Positions 26,380 to 35,221 are shown, counted from the stretch's first letter. The stretch: 64,000 nt of DNA from Sphingopyxis macrogoltabida (GCF_001307295.1 NZ_CP012700.1:4529001-4593000), one strand, 5' to 3'. Translations and numbers: made by a program. Notes: generated by a model not told the origin, from the sequence alone.

Positions 26380-27300
26380 TCAGTTGCCGCCCTTCGGCTT
26401 CGGCCCGCCGAGGAGCGTGCCGACCGTTCCGGTGACCCCCGAGACGAGCCCGCCGGCCGGCGTCGCCGTGCCGCCGCCACTTGCCGTCCCACCGGTCACC
26501 TGGCCGAGCGTATTGGTGACGGTGCCGACCACCCCGCCGGCGAGGGCGGCCGGGTTGCCGGCATTTCCCGTACCGGGCGCGGCGACGCTGCCGAGCAGGT
26601 TGCCGCCGCGGCCGGGTTGCAACGTCACGAGCTGGCCCGCCGAGCCGACCCCGACGGTGAGCAGCGATCCGGTTTTCTGCCCCGGCGACAATATGCTGGC
26701 ACCGATCAGCGGCGATGCGCCGGGCGAGCCGAGCGCGGTCGCTTTGCCGATCGTCGCGGTGATCAACTGTCCGGGCGCCGCGGTAAGGCCATCGACCAGG
26801 AACTGCTTGCCATTGCCGGTCTGGACGAGCGCGACGCCGGTCGCTTTGACGACGCCGATGACGGTGCCGACGAGCGGCGTGCCGCCGGGCAGCTTGGCAT
26901 CGACCGCGTTCGCCAGCAACAACCCCTTGTCGGCGACGACATTGACCAGCGTACCCGATTTGACGAGTACGCCCGCGATCACCGGGTTGGTGTGGGTCGG
27001 ATCTCCGGTATTGGCGAGCAGTCCGGTGCCGGCAACGCCGCCGGGGCCGACAAGGCCGCCAACCGCGAGGGCGCCGGCGTTACCGAGCCCGACACCGTTT
27101 CCGGCGGGGCCTGCGGGACCGGCCGGGCCGGCAGGCCCTTCGGGACCAGCCGGGCCGCGCGCACCGGCGGCGCCGGCCGGACCCGCCGGGCCGACGCTGC
27201 CGACGCGGTAATGACCCGAGGATTCGCACGCGGCGAGCGCGAGGCATGCCGGGATCAGGACAAGATGGGACGGGTGGATAGCAAGTCGGGAAAAAGGCAT
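26380..27300 (-). CDS. Collagen-like triple-helix-repeat lipoprotein
   Basis: A 306-residue predicted lipoprotein. Its signal ends in the lipobox LAAC (Cys25). Residues 37-66 are ten unbroken Gly-X-Y triplets rich in GPA, a collagen-like segment able to trimerise. About 230 residues of Gly/Val/Thr-rich sequence with repeated TGTVGTLLGG-like ends follow. The start is set by a strong AAGGAGG site before ATG 27300. It is the first gene of a pair with the TpsB-like transporter. It may be surface-exposed and involved in adhesion, but it lacks a recognisable TPS secretion domain. Confidence 0.85.
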   Translation of the reverse strand: MPFSRLAIHPSHLVLIPACLALAACESSGHYRVGSVGPAGPAGAAGARGPAGPEGPAGPAGPAGPAGNGVGLGNAGALAVGGLVGPGGVAGTGLLANTGDPTHTNPVIAGVLVKSGTLVNVVADKGLLLANAVDAKLPGGTPLVGTVIGVVKATGVALVQTGNGKQFLVDGLTAAPGQLITATIGKATALGSPGASPLIGASILSPGQKTGSLLTVGVGSAGQLVTLQPGRGGNLLGSVAAPGTGNAGNPAALAGGVVGTVTNTLGQVTGGTASGGGTATPAGGLVSGVTGTVGTLLGGPKPKGGN

Positions 27301-27640
27301 AACTTCCTCCTTGGCACGGTCTGCCCCCCGACGAAAAAGCGTCGTGCCGGAATATTTAGTTCCGAATTTTCATATGGTTAAATATCGTTCATTGTGATTG
27401 GTAGCCATCGCGCGGCAGCGATCCCGCCACAGGACGACCGTCCGGCGATTCGCCGCGCTTAACCCTCTTTTTCGCGCCGGAGCGCTTGGCCTATGCGGCG
27501 GGCGGGGCGGCATGTCCTGTAATGGCACAGGATTGCGGCGGCGGATCGATGCGCTGACGGGAGGTGTTGCTGCGGTGTCGGTGCTTGATTTGCGGGGCCG
27601 CCTCGCCTAGCCGCCCGGGCAAGCATTGGAGATTTTCAAG
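27301..27640. promoter_or_regulatory. Intergenic region between collagen-like and DUF3297 genes
   Basis: These 340 bp hold the divergent promoters of both flanking genes. The stretch 27340-27400 is AT-rich and is the likely promoter zone of the collagen-like gene. A short open frame at 27398-27610 has no ribosome site or recognisable product and is not called. No repeats of note. Confidence 0.35.
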
Positions 27641-27910
27641 ATGACCGACACCCCGCCCGATCGCCTGTCGACCAACCCGCGCTCGCCCCATTTCGACATG
27701 GAAGTGCTGCAGCGCGGTATCGGCATCCGCTTCAAGGGCAAGGAGCGCACCGACGTCGAGGAATATTCGATTTCCGAAGGCTGGATTCGCGTCGCGGCAG
27801 GCAAGTCGAAAGACCGCTTCGGCCAGGCGATGACGATCAAATTGTCGGGCGAGGTCGAGGCGTGGTTCGAGGATACGGCGGCCGAAGACGGCGAAGCCGC
27901 GGCCGACTGA
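27641..27910 (+). CDS. DUF3297 family protein
   Basis: An 89-residue soluble protein starting MTDTPPDRLSTNPRSPHFD, with GIGIRFKGKERTDVEEYSISEGWIRVAAGK, which matches DUF3297, a small family common in alphaproteobacteria and gammaproteobacteria. Its function is unknown. The ATG at 27641 is preferred over the TTG five codons upstream. It is monocistronic and convergent with the glutaminase gene. Confidence 0.9.
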   Translation: MTDTPPDRLSTNPRSPHFDMEVLQRGIGIRFKGKERTDVEEYSISEGWIRVAAGKSKDRFGQAMTIKLSGEVEAWFEDTAAEDGEAAAD

Positions 27911-27937
27911 GCGGCGCCTGAAGGGCTGCTGCGGGCG

Positions 27938-28867
27938 TCAGTCGAACACCGACCAGCCCGCCGCATAGGCAAAATGTTCGAGCGCGAGCGCGCCGACGAG
28001 CGACGTTCCCGCCTCGTTGAGCCCCGGCGACCAGACCGCGATCGATCCCTGTCCCGGCGCGATGCACAGGATGCCGCCGCCGACCCCGCTCTTGCCCGGC
28101 AGGCCGACGCGAAAGGCGAATTCGCCGCTGTTGTCGTAATGGCCGCACAGCATCATGATCGCATTGATGCGGCGCGCGCGGTGCGGGTCGATCAGTTGCT
28201 CGCCGGTCAGCGGGTCGCGCCCTTCCATCGCGAGGAACAGCCCGGCCTTGGCGAGTTGGCGGCAACTCATCGCGATCGCGCACTGGCGGAAATAGACCCC
28301 CGTCACCGCCTCGACCGGATGGCGCAGATTGTCGAACGCCTGCATGAAATAGCCGAGGCTGCGATTGCGGGCGCCGGTTTCGGATTCGGAAGCGGCCACG
28401 TCGCGGTCGATATCGACGCCGTCGTCGCCGGCGCGGGCCCGGATGAAATCGAGTATCTCGTCGACCACCGCGTCGCCGCCGCGGCCGTCGATCAGCCGGT
28501 CGGTCGTCGCGATCGCGCCGGCGTTGATCAGCGGGTTGCGCGGAATGCCCTGTTCGCTTTCGAGCTGGACGATAGAGTTGAACGCCGACCCCGACGGCTC
28601 GCGGCCGACGCTGTCCCATAGCGAACTGCCGACGCGGCGGAGCGCGAGCGCCAGCGTGAAGACCTTCGACACCGACTGGATCGAAAAGGCGATGTCGGCG
28701 TCGCCGGCCGCGTGCACCGTCCCGTCGGGAAGCGCGAGCGCGAAGCCGAAGCGGTTCGGGTCGACCTTGGCCAGCGCCGGGATATAGTCGGCGACCCTGC
28801 CCTGACCGCGGTGCGGCAGGGCGATCTGATAGGCTTCGGCGACGCAGCGGGCGAGATCGGGAGTCAT
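27938..28867 (-). CDS. glsA: Glutaminase
   Basis: Serine-dependent beta-lactamase-fold glutaminase of 309 residues, hydrolysing glutamine to glutamate and ammonia. Visible: the SVSK catalytic tetrad segment ([12 protein letters not shown]), [55 protein letters not shown]. Length and motifs agree with bacterial GlsA. Transcribed divergently from the VOC operon. Confidence 0.96.
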   Translation of the reverse strand: MTPDLARCVAEAYQIALPHRGQGRVADYIPALAKVDPNRFGFALALPDGTVHAAGDADIAFSIQSVSKVFTLALALRRVGSSLWDSVGREPSGSAFNSIVQLESEQGIPRNPLINAGAIATTDRLIDGRGGDAVVDEILDFIRARAGDDGVDIDRDVAASESETGARNRSLGYFMQAFDNLRHPVEAVTGVYFRQCAIAMSCRQLAKAGLFLAMEGRDPLTGEQLIDPHRARRINAIMMLCGHYDNSGEFAFRVGLPGKSGVGGGILCIAPGQGSIAVWSPGLNEAGTSLVGALALEHFAYAAGWSVFD

Positions 28868-28910
28868 GCGCTTTTCCTAGCAACTTCACACGCAATTGCA
28901 TGTATTTTCA

Positions 28911-28923
28911 ATTTTCCGAAAAT
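28911..28923. promoter_or_regulatory. AT-rich palindrome in the glsA/VOC intergenic region
   Basis: ATTTTC-C-GAAAAT is a perfect 13-bp palindrome placed about 45 bp before the VOC gene ATG, next to a TATATAA stretch that could be its -10 box. It could be the operator of the ArsR regulator encoded in the operon; this is inference. Confidence 0.4.
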
Positions 28924-28967
28924 ATTATATATAAGCGAAACTAATTCACCGACTCGGGAGATTTATC

Positions 28968-29438
28968 ATGGCCGAACATCGCGCAAAGGGGCTGTCGAGC
29001 GCCATCTGTTATCGCGACAGCAAGGCGGCGTTTCGCTGGCTCGAGGCGGCCTTCGGGTTCGAACCTTTGTTCGTGCTGCTCGATGCCGACGGCAATCTTG
29101 CGCACAGCGAGATGGAATATGGCAATTCGACGATCATGATCGGCAACGAATGGTCCGACGATCACCGCAGCCCCGCGAACCTCGGCGGCAAGAATACGCA
29201 GACGGTGCATGTCCAGCTTGCCCGCGGCGAGGATATCGACGCGCATTGCGAAGCGGCGCGCGCGGCGGGCGCCGACATCATCGCCGAACCCGAAACGCAA
29301 TTCTATGGCGACCGCACCTATCGGGCGAAGGATCCCGAGGGGCATATCTGGACCTTCGGCGTGACGGTGGAGGACAAGAGCGCCGACGAGTGGGACGCCG
29401 AGGGCGGCTTCACGACGAAGACGCGGCTCGACGGTTGA
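28968..29438 (+). CDS. VOC (glyoxalase/bleomycin-resistance) family protein
   Basis: A 156-residue protein with two beta-alpha-beta-beta-beta modules: SAICYRDSKAAFRWLEAAFGFEPLF at the N-terminus and the C-terminal GDRTYRAKDPEGHIWTFG, the usual VOC metal Glu/His segment. The CGGGAG site precedes the ATG. It is the first gene of a tightly overlapping three-gene operon with an ArsR regulator and an SRPBCC protein, an arrangement often seen in proteobacteria. Substrate unknown. Confidence 0.92.
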   Translation: MAEHRAKGLSSAICYRDSKAAFRWLEAAFGFEPLFVLLDADGNLAHSEMEYGNSTIMIGNEWSDDHRSPANLGGKNTQTVHVQLARGEDIDAHCEAARAAGADIIAEPETQFYGDRTYRAKDPEGHIWTFGVTVEDKSADEWDAEGGFTTKTRLDG

Positions 29439-29761
29439 GCGCGGCGGTCGACCGCACGCTGGCCGCGCTTGCCGACCCCGTGCGGCGCCGCGCGGTCGAA
29501 CTGCTCGGCCAGCGGCCGCGCAGCGCCGGCGAGCTGGCGAGCGACCTCGGGCTCGCGCCGCCCGCGATGAGCCGGCATTTGCGCGCGCTGAAGCAGGGCG
29601 GGCTGGTCGAGGACGGGCATCCCCATTTCGACGCGCGCGTGCGCATCTACAGCCTCAAGCACGGCGCGACCGACGGGCTCAAACAATGGCTCGCCGAGAC
29701 CGAGGCGCTGTGGACGCACCAGCTCGCGGCGTTCAAGGCCCATGTCGAGAGCGGCGAATGA
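29435..29761 (+). CDS. ArsR-family winged-helix regulator
   Basis: A 108-residue regulator: LAALADPVRRRAVELLGQRPRSAGELASDLGLAPPAMSRHLRALKQGGLVEDG is a complete ArsR winged helix. No Cys-rich metal-binding motif is present, so it is probably not a metal sensor. The TTG at 29435 overlaps the VOC stop and the last 4 bp overlap the next gene. Likely autoregulates the operon. Confidence 0.92.
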   Translation: MSAAVDRTLAALADPVRRRAVELLGQRPRSAGELASDLGLAPPAMSRHLRALKQGGLVEDGHPHFDARVRIYSLKHGATDGLKQWLAETEALWTHQLAAFKAHVESGE

Positions 29762-30228
29762 ACGGCGCAGCGGTGATTGTCGCGCTGCGCGTCGCGGCGA
29801 CTCCGCAAGCCGCGTTCACCGCCTTCACGCGCGACATCGGGACCTGGTGGAAAAGCCATCCGTTGTTCCAGCTTTCGCGCAAGGGCGACGGCGCGCTGCG
29901 CTTCGATCCCGCCGGGCCGGGCGGCCGCCTCGTCACGCGCTTCGCCGACGGCGAGGAGTGGGAGATCGGACCGGTGCGCCACTGGCTGCCGGGCGAAAGG
30001 CTCGCTTTCGGCTGGCGCCTGCCGAGCTTCGCCGCCGATCAAGGAACCGAGGTCGACGTCCGCTTCGAGGCGGTCGGCGCGGAGACGCGCGTGACCGTCG
30101 AGCATCGCGGCTGGGGCGCGATCCCGCAGCAGCATGTCGCGCGCCACGGCTTCGAACTGATGCTGTTCCAGCGGCGGCTGGGCGAGCATTGGCGGGCGTT
30201 GCTGAAGGCGATGGCGGAACGAGCGTAG
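29758..30228 (+). CDS. SRPBCC/AHSA1-type domain protein
   Basis: A 156-residue START-like fold protein: ALRVAATPQAAFTAFTRDIGTWWKSHP near the N-terminus and the C-terminal RHGFELMLFQRRLGEHWRAL helix match the AHSA1/SRPBCC hydrophobic-ligand family. The ATG at 29758 overlaps the ArsR stop (ATGA). It ends the VOC-ArsR-SRPBCC operon. The ligand is unknown. Confidence 0.9.
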   Translation: MNGAAVIVALRVAATPQAAFTAFTRDIGTWWKSHPLFQLSRKGDGALRFDPAGPGGRLVTRFADGEEWEIGPVRHWLPGERLAFGWRLPSFAADQGTEVDVRFEAVGAETRVTVEHRGWGAIPQQHVARHGFELMLFQRRLGEHWRALLKAMAERA

Positions 30229-30271
30229 CCGATGGCGGGATTGGGGTGGGGAGCGGAGGTTCCAAACCTTT

Positions 30272-30348
30272 GTCATTCCCGCGAAAGCGGGAACCCAGTG
30301 TGGGGTAAGCCTACGCACGCCTTGGGTCCCCGCTTTCGCGGGGATGAC
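30272..30348. repeat. Intergenic inverted repeat GTCATTCCCGCGAAAGCGGG type
   Basis: Arms 30272-30298 and 30322-30348 are nearly complementary 27-mers that each contain their own small hairpin (CCCGCGAAAGCGGG and CCCCGCTTTCGCGGGG). This palindrome type is widely dispersed in proteobacterial genomes. It sits between the SRPBCC gene and the helicase and overlaps the earliest possible helicase start codon. Confidence 0.8.
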
Positions 30349-30442
30349 GAAACAAGAAAGAATGAGCCGTCCGCTTCCGGCCGGAACCGGACATCGCGGC
30401 GAAGGGCTTGCCCGCCGCTCTTCGCAACGCCACATCAATATC

Positions 30443-32851
30443 ATGCTCCTCCCCGCCCCCTTCACCGACTGGTTCGCCGCGCGCGGGTGGCGGCTCAGGC
30501 GGCATCAGGCCGACATGCTTGCGGCGGCGGCGCGCGGCGAGCATGCGCTGCTTGTCGCGGCGACCGGTGCGGGCAAGACGCTGTCGGGCTTCCTGCCGAC
30601 GCTCGTCGACCTGGTGGAAAACCCTTCCGACCGGCTGCACACGCTTTATGTCTCGCCGCTGAAAGCGCTGGCGGCGGACGTCGAGCGCAACCTCACCGCC
30701 CCGATCGCCGAAATGGGGCTCGATATCAGCGTCGAAAGCCGCAGCGGCGATACCTCGTCCGACAAGAAGGCACGGCAGCGGAGCCGGCCGCCGAACATCC
30801 TGCTGACCACCCCCGAATCGCTGTCGCTGCTACTATCCTATCCCGACAGTTTCGCGATGTTCGCCGAGCTCAAGACGGTGGTGATCGACGAAATCCACGC
30901 CTTCGCTCCCGGCAAGCGCGGCGACCTGCTCAGCCTCTCGCTCGCCCGGTTGCAGCAAATCTCGCCCGCGCTGCGCCGTGTCGGCCTGTCGGCGACGATC
31001 GCCGACCCGCCGCAATATGCCGCCTGGCTTGCGCCCGACAGCCGCGGCGATACGGTGACGATCGTCGAGGGCGAGCCGGGCGCCGAGCCCGATATTGCGA
31101 TCCTGCTCCCCGAAGGGGCGGTGCCCTGGGCCGGGCATTCGGGGCGCTATGCGGTCCATCAGGTGATGGAAGTGATCGCGGCGAACCGTACGACGATCAT
31201 CTTCTGCAACACCCGCGGGCTCGCCGAACTGATCTTTCAGGAGCTGTGGAAGGTCAACGACCTCAGCCTGCCGATCGCCATCCACCACGGCAGCCTCGAC
31301 CGCGAGGCGCGCCAGCGCGCCGAAGCGGCGATGGCCGAAGGGCGGCTGCGCGCGCTCGTCGCGACCGCCAGCCTCGACCTCGGGCTCGACTGGGGCGATG
31401 TCGACTGCGTGATCCAGATGGGCGCGCCGAAGGGCTCGTCGCGGCTGCTCCAGCGCATCGGCCGCGCCAACCACCGGCTCGACGAGCCGAGCCGGGCGCT
31501 GATCGTGCCGGGCAACCGCTTCGAATATCTCGAAGCGCGCGCGGCGCTGGACGCCGTCGAGGCGGGCGAGCGCGACGCCGACCGCTTCCGCCCCGGCGCG
31601 CTCGACGTGCTCGCGCAGCATGTGATGGCGCTCGCCTGCGCGGCACCGTTCGGTGAGGAGGAACTGCTCGCCGAGGTGCGGAGCGCGGCGCCGTACCGCT
31701 GGCTCGACGCCGACTTGTTCGCGCGCCTGCTTGGCTTCGTGCGCGACGGCGGCTATGCGCTCAAAAGCTACGACCGGTTTCGTCGGCTTGCCCCTGACGG
31801 GCAGGGTGGTTGGCGGATCGCGCACCCGCGACTCGCCGCACAGCACCGGCTCAATGCGGGGATCATCGTCGAGGCGCCGATGGCCGAGGTGCGCTTCAAG
31901 AACGGCCGGCGGCTTGGCAAGGTCGAGGAATATTTCGCCAGCACGCTGTCGCCGGGCGACACCTTTGCCTTTGCCGGGCTCAGCCTCGAGGTCGAATCGA
32001 TCCGCGACACCGACCTGATCGTCCGCGCGACGACGCGGCCGGCGCGCATCCCGAGCTATATGGGCGCGCGCATGGCGATTTCGACGCGGCTCGCCGACCG
32101 GGTGCGCGGCTTCCTCGCCGATCCGGCAAGCTGGCAGCGCTTTCCCGAGGATGTGCGCTTCTGGCTGGAGATGCAGGCGCTGCGCTCGGTTCTGCCGCGT
32201 CCCGGCGAACTGCTGGTCGAGACCTTTCCCCACGAAGGCGCGCATTATATGGTCGCCTATCCGTTCGAGGGGTGGAACGCGCACCAGTCGCTCGGCATGC
32301 TGATCACCAAAAGGATGGAGCGCGCGGGGTTGCAGCCATTGGGCTTCGTCGCCTCCGACTATGCGCTCGCCATCTGGTCGCTGCGGCCGGTGGCCGACCC
32401 CGCGACGCTGTTCGATGCGGCGATTCTCGAGGACGAGTTCGTCGAATGGGTCGAGCGGTCGCACCTGCTGAAGCGGGCGTTTCGCGAGGTCGCGGTGATC
32501 GGCGGGCTGATCGAGCGCCAGCATCCGGGCAAACGCAAGACCGGCAAGCAGGTGACCTTTTCAACCGACCTGATCTTCGACGTGCTGCGCAAATACGAAC
32601 CCGACCACCTGCTGCTCGAAGCCGCCTGGGCCGATGCGCGCGAGCGGCTGACCGACGTTGCGCGGCTTGGCGACCTGCTCGATCGCGCCGCGGGGACGAT
32701 GGTGCACCGGCGGCTCGAACGGATCAGCCCGCTGGCGATCCCCGTGCTGGTGCTGATCGGGCGCGAGAATGTCGCCGCCGCCGATATCGACGACGCGCTG
32801 CTCGGCGAGCTCGCCGATGCGCTGGCGGAGGAAGCGATGCGGCCCGACTAG
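30443..32851 (+). CDS. Ligase-associated DEXH-box DNA helicase (Lhr-like)
   Basis: An 802-residue superfamily-2 helicase of the group encoded with ATP-dependent DNA ligases in DNA-damage-response loci. Motifs: ATGAGKTLSGFLPTL (Walker A), VVIDEIHAF (DEIH), GLSATIADPP, FCNTRGLAEL, TASLDLGLDWGDVD and LLQRIGRANHR, then the long Lhr-type C-terminal region. MLLPAPFTDWFAARGW at 30443 is the family-like start; upstream starts at 30344 and 30362 fall in repeat-derived sequence. The stop codon lies inside the CTAG at the edge of a MITE-like element. The usual ligase and nuclease partners are absent downstream. Confidence 0.92.
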   Translation: MLLPAPFTDWFAARGWRLRRHQADMLAAAARGEHALLVAATGAGKTLSGFLPTLVDLVENPSDRLHTLYVSPLKALAADVERNLTAPIAEMGLDISVESRSGDTSSDKKARQRSRPPNILLTTPESLSLLLSYPDSFAMFAELKTVVIDEIHAFAPGKRGDLLSLSLARLQQISPALRRVGLSATIADPPQYAAWLAPDSRGDTVTIVEGEPGAEPDIAILLPEGAVPWAGHSGRYAVHQVMEVIAANRTTIIFCNTRGLAELIFQELWKVNDLSLPIAIHHGSLDREARQRAEAAMAEGRLRALVATASLDLGLDWGDVDCVIQMGAPKGSSRLLQRIGRANHRLDEPSRALIVPGNRFEYLEARAALDAVEAGERDADRFRPGALDVLAQHVMALACAAPFGEEELLAEVRSAAPYRWLDADLFARLLGFVRDGGYALKSYDRFRRLAPDGQGGWRIAHPRLAAQHRLNAGIIVEAPMAEVRFKNGRRLGKVEEYFASTLSPGDTFAFAGLSLEVESIRDTDLIVRATTRPARIPSYMGARMAISTRLADRVRGFLADPASWQRFPEDVRFWLEMQALRSVLPRPGELLVETFPHEGAHYMVAYPFEGWNAHQSLGMLITKRMERAGLQPLGFVASDYALAIWSLRPVADPATLFDAAILEDEFVEWVERSHLLKRAFREVAVIGGLIERQHPGKRKTGKQVTFSTDLIFDVLRKYEPDHLLLEAAWADARERLTDVARLGDLLDRAAGTMVHRRLERISPLAIPVLVLIGRENVAAADIDDALLGELADALAEEAMRPD

Positions 32852-33119
32852 AGTCTGTCCTGAAGAGATTGAGGCGTCGTGACGGAGCCGATTTTGGCTC
32901 AGGGCGAGAAGCGAGGAGGGAGCCATGCTGCAGCATAGTGACCGACGAGCGACGCGGCCCTGGACCAAAATCGGCCCGCCCCGAAGGGGTTGCCCCGGGA
33001 AGCCCGCCGGACATCGTCACGTCGCTGGCAGGGGCCACCAGCCCCTGCGGCGCGTCGCTCCTTGCCGGCGAACTCCCGGGGCAATCACGACGCCTCAATC
33101 TCTTCAGGACAGACTCTAG
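32848..33119. mobile_element. MITE-like fold-back element, 272 bp
   Basis: The outer 35 bp at each end (32848-32882 and 33085-33119) are perfect inverted copies. If the outermost CTAG is the target duplication, the inverted repeats begin AGTCTGTCCTGAAGAG and the element is 264 bp. The YTAR-type target suits IS5-family transposases. Further nested inverted pairs lie inside: GAGCGACGCG (32947-32956) with CGCGTCGCTC (33051-33060), CCGATTTTGG with CCAAAATCGG, and TTGCCCCGGGA with TCCCGGGGCAA. It has no coding capacity. The helicase stop TAG falls in the left CTAG. Confidence 0.8.
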
Positions 33120-33142
33120 GCTGATATGGGGCGGAATCCCGG

Positions 33143-33652
33143 CTAGCGGCAGTCTTCGATCACGCGGCCGATTTCGGACTGGACGGGCAGCGTCAGCCCG
33201 CTGCCGCCGGGGGTTTCCAGCGCAAAGCGGCCGCGGCTGAAGGCGATGCGGTCAAGGCGGATGTCGCGGTTCGGGACCGTCGCGTTGCCGTCCTCGAAAC
33301 GGAGCTGGTCGGTGCCGGCGCTGGTGCGCAGGCTGACATCGCCCGCGAGGCCCGAGGTCAGTCGAATCGCGCTGCCGGTGCATGCCATGGTCAGCAACGG
33401 CGCGGCGCTGCCGGTCGGCACAAAGGCGGCGGTGCGGCTGCCTGCGTCATAGCGCCACGCGCCATTGTTGACCGCGCGGCTTTCCCACGACCCGCTCGTC
33501 GGCGGCGCGGGCGCCGGCGCGGGGGCCGGGGCCGGCAGCGGCGCGGGGGCGGGCGGCGGGGCTTCGGGGGTCGGGATGGCGGTACAGCTCGCGACGGCGA
33601 GCATCAGCGGCACGGCGGTGCCGTACCGAAACCAGGCGCGCTGCCAGCTCAT
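33143..33652 (-). CDS. Small lipoprotein with Pro/Ala linker
   Basis: A 169-residue exported protein: signal peptide with lipobox-like VASC (about residue 23), a proline/alanine-rich linker (PAPAPLPAPAPAPA), then a ~110-residue beta-rich domain (SGSWESRAVNNGAWRYDAG to EIGRVIEDCR). No family recognised with certainty. The ATG at 33652 overlaps the nitroreductase stop, so it is expressed with that gene. Confidence 0.75.
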   Translation of the reverse strand: MSWQRAWFRYGTAVPLMLAVASCTAIPTPEAPPPAPAPLPAPAPAPAPAPPTSGSWESRAVNNGAWRYDAGSRTAAFVPTGSAAPLLTMACTGSAIRLTSGLAGDVSLRTSAGTDQLRFEDGNATVPNRDIRLDRIAFSRGRFALETPGGSGLTLPVQSEIGRVIEDCR

Positions 33653-34365
33653 TCGCCAAATCCTTGCCAATCGATCACGTCTTCCAGCTCTACGCGCGGC
33701 ACCGGCCACCGGTTCACCGCGGCATCTTCGTCGGCATAGCCGATCGCGAGCCCCGAAAACAGGATCTGGTCGTCGCCGAGCCCCAGCGTGCGGCGCACCG
33801 TCGCGCCGTACATCGCCCAGCATTCCTGCGGGCAGCTCGCGAGGCCATGTTCGACGAGCAGCAGCATCACCGATTGCAGCCACATTCCCATGTCGGACCA
33901 TTGCGGCGGACCCATGATCCGCGAGCAATGGAGGAACAGCATCACCGGCGCGCCGAAGCCGCGGTAATTGTGGCGGAACTGGTCGAGCCGCGCCGGCTTG
34001 TCCTCGCGCGGGATGCCGAGCGATGCATAAAGCGCCTCGCCGACGCCGTAACGGCGGCTTTCCCACGGATCGGTCAGCCCCTTGGGATAGATGTCATATT
34101 CGGGCTCATAACCCTCGCGCCCCATCGCGATCCGCGCCGCGACCGCGTCCTGCACCGCCTGCCACGGCGCGCCGGTCAGCACCGTCGCCTGCCACGGCTG
34201 GAGGTTGCCGCCCGACGGCGCGCGCTGGGCGGCGGCGAAGATGTCGCGGAGCAGTGCGGGGTCGACCGGCCGGTCGGTAAAGGCGCGCACCGAGCGGCGG
34301 CGATGCAGCGCATCGGTTACCGAAGCGGTGGTGGCGGGCGGGGAAAGCGTATCAGTCACTGGCAT
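33649..34365 (-). CDS. Nitroreductase-family flavoprotein
   Basis: A 238-residue FMN-dependent NAD(P)H oxidoreductase of the nitroreductase superfamily. The FMN-binding N-terminal motif RRSVRAFTDRPVD and the AQRAPSGGNLQPWQ loop are clear, and the C-terminal GLAIGYADEDAAVNRWPVPR is typical. Physiological substrate unknown. It overlaps the RDD gene by 14 bp upstream and the lipoprotein by 4 bp downstream, so it may be read from the MoxR operon. Confidence 0.93.
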   Translation of the reverse strand: MPVTDTLSPPATTASVTDALHRRRSVRAFTDRPVDPALLRDIFAAAQRAPSGGNLQPWQATVLTGAPWQAVQDAVAARIAMGREGYEPEYDIYPKGLTDPWESRRYGVGEALYASLGIPREDKPARLDQFRHNYRGFGAPVMLFLHCSRIMGPPQWSDMGMWLQSVMLLLVEHGLASCPQECWAMYGATVRRTLGLGDDQILFSGLAIGYADEDAAVNRWPVPRVELEDVIDWQGFGE

Positions 34366-35221
34366 ATTTATCCTCGCGGCGCTTGCCGAACAGCAGCTTG
34401 CGTTCGAGCCGGGCCTTCAACTGGCGATAGTAGTTCAACAGGAAGACGTCATCCTCTTCGGCGACGGGACGCCCGATTTTAGCGCGGATCGTGTCGGCGA
34501 CCTCGCGCATCGCGCGCGCGTCGCGGGCACGCAGCACGCGTTCGAGCTCCTGCAGCTCGAAAATTCCGTAGACGGACAGTTCGGCTTCGGTGAAGGCGAT
34601 GGCGCCCGTCTGGTCGCCGGCAACCCCGATATCGGCGTCGAGCTTGACGCGCTGCGCCATCACCACCCACGTCCCCGCGATCAGGTCGCCCATCCGCATC
34701 CGGTCGCGGTTGAACAGCAGGAACAGGCTGAGCGTCAGCGACCAGAGCACGCCCGCGAGCACGGTCCAGCCCGATATGGCATCCTCCGAAATGCCGTTGC
34801 CGAGCATCATCAGCGGCAGGAAGAGTTCGAGTTCGCGGATCAGGTTGCGCGCGACCACCGCGTCGGCCGTCAGTCGCCCGCCGTCGCGCGCGACGACACG
34901 AACGCCCATCAGCCGTTTGCCCGGCGTCGCGGCGCGCTGGCCGAGTTCGAAGCCGATGAACCAGAAGGTCCTGAGCGCGAAGAAGCCGAGCATCCAGACG
35001 ACATAGGCAATGTCGGATTTCGACCCGACGCCGACCCACGCGATGAAGAAGGAAAAGACGAAGAGGGCGACGACGATCAGCGTCAGGTCGACGACCAGCG
35101 CGCCGAGGCGCAGCCCCGCACTCGCGATCTTCAGTTCGAGGTCGACGCCCTCGGGCGTGATGAACTGGCGGATTTTCTTCGCCCGCGCCTCGCGCAGCTT
35201 GAGGTTGCTCGCGGCGGTCAT
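34352..35221 (-). CDS. RDD-family membrane protein
   Basis: A 289-residue protein with three to four membrane helices in an RDD-type domain (SAGLRLGALVVDLTLIV, ATPGKRLMGVRVVARDGG, NRDRMRMGDLIAGTWVV) and a charged ~100-residue C-terminal cytoplasmic extension. It belongs to the DUF4129/DUF4350/MoxR/DUF58/SpoIIM/RDD operon. Its ATG at 35221 overlaps the SpoIIM gene stop by 4 bp. Confidence 0.9.
   Translation of the reverse strand: MTAASNLKLREARAKKIRQFITPEGVDLELKIASAGLRLGALVVDLTLIVVALFVFSFFIAWVGVGSKSDIAYVVWMLGFFALRTFWFIGFELGQRAATPGKRLMGVRVVARDGGRLTADAVVARNLIRELELFLPLMMLGNGISEDAISGWTVLAGVLWSLTLSLFLLFNRDRMRMGDLIAGTWVVMAQRVKLDADIGVAGDQTGAIAFTEAELSVYGIFELQELERVLRARDARAMREVADTIRAKIGRPVAEEDDVFLLNYYRQLKARLERKLLFGKRREDKYASD

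Noticed and set aside
27398..27610. Possible 70-residue gene in the collagen-like/DUF3297 gap
   Set aside because: No ribosome site, no recognisable domain and a basic low-complexity composition.
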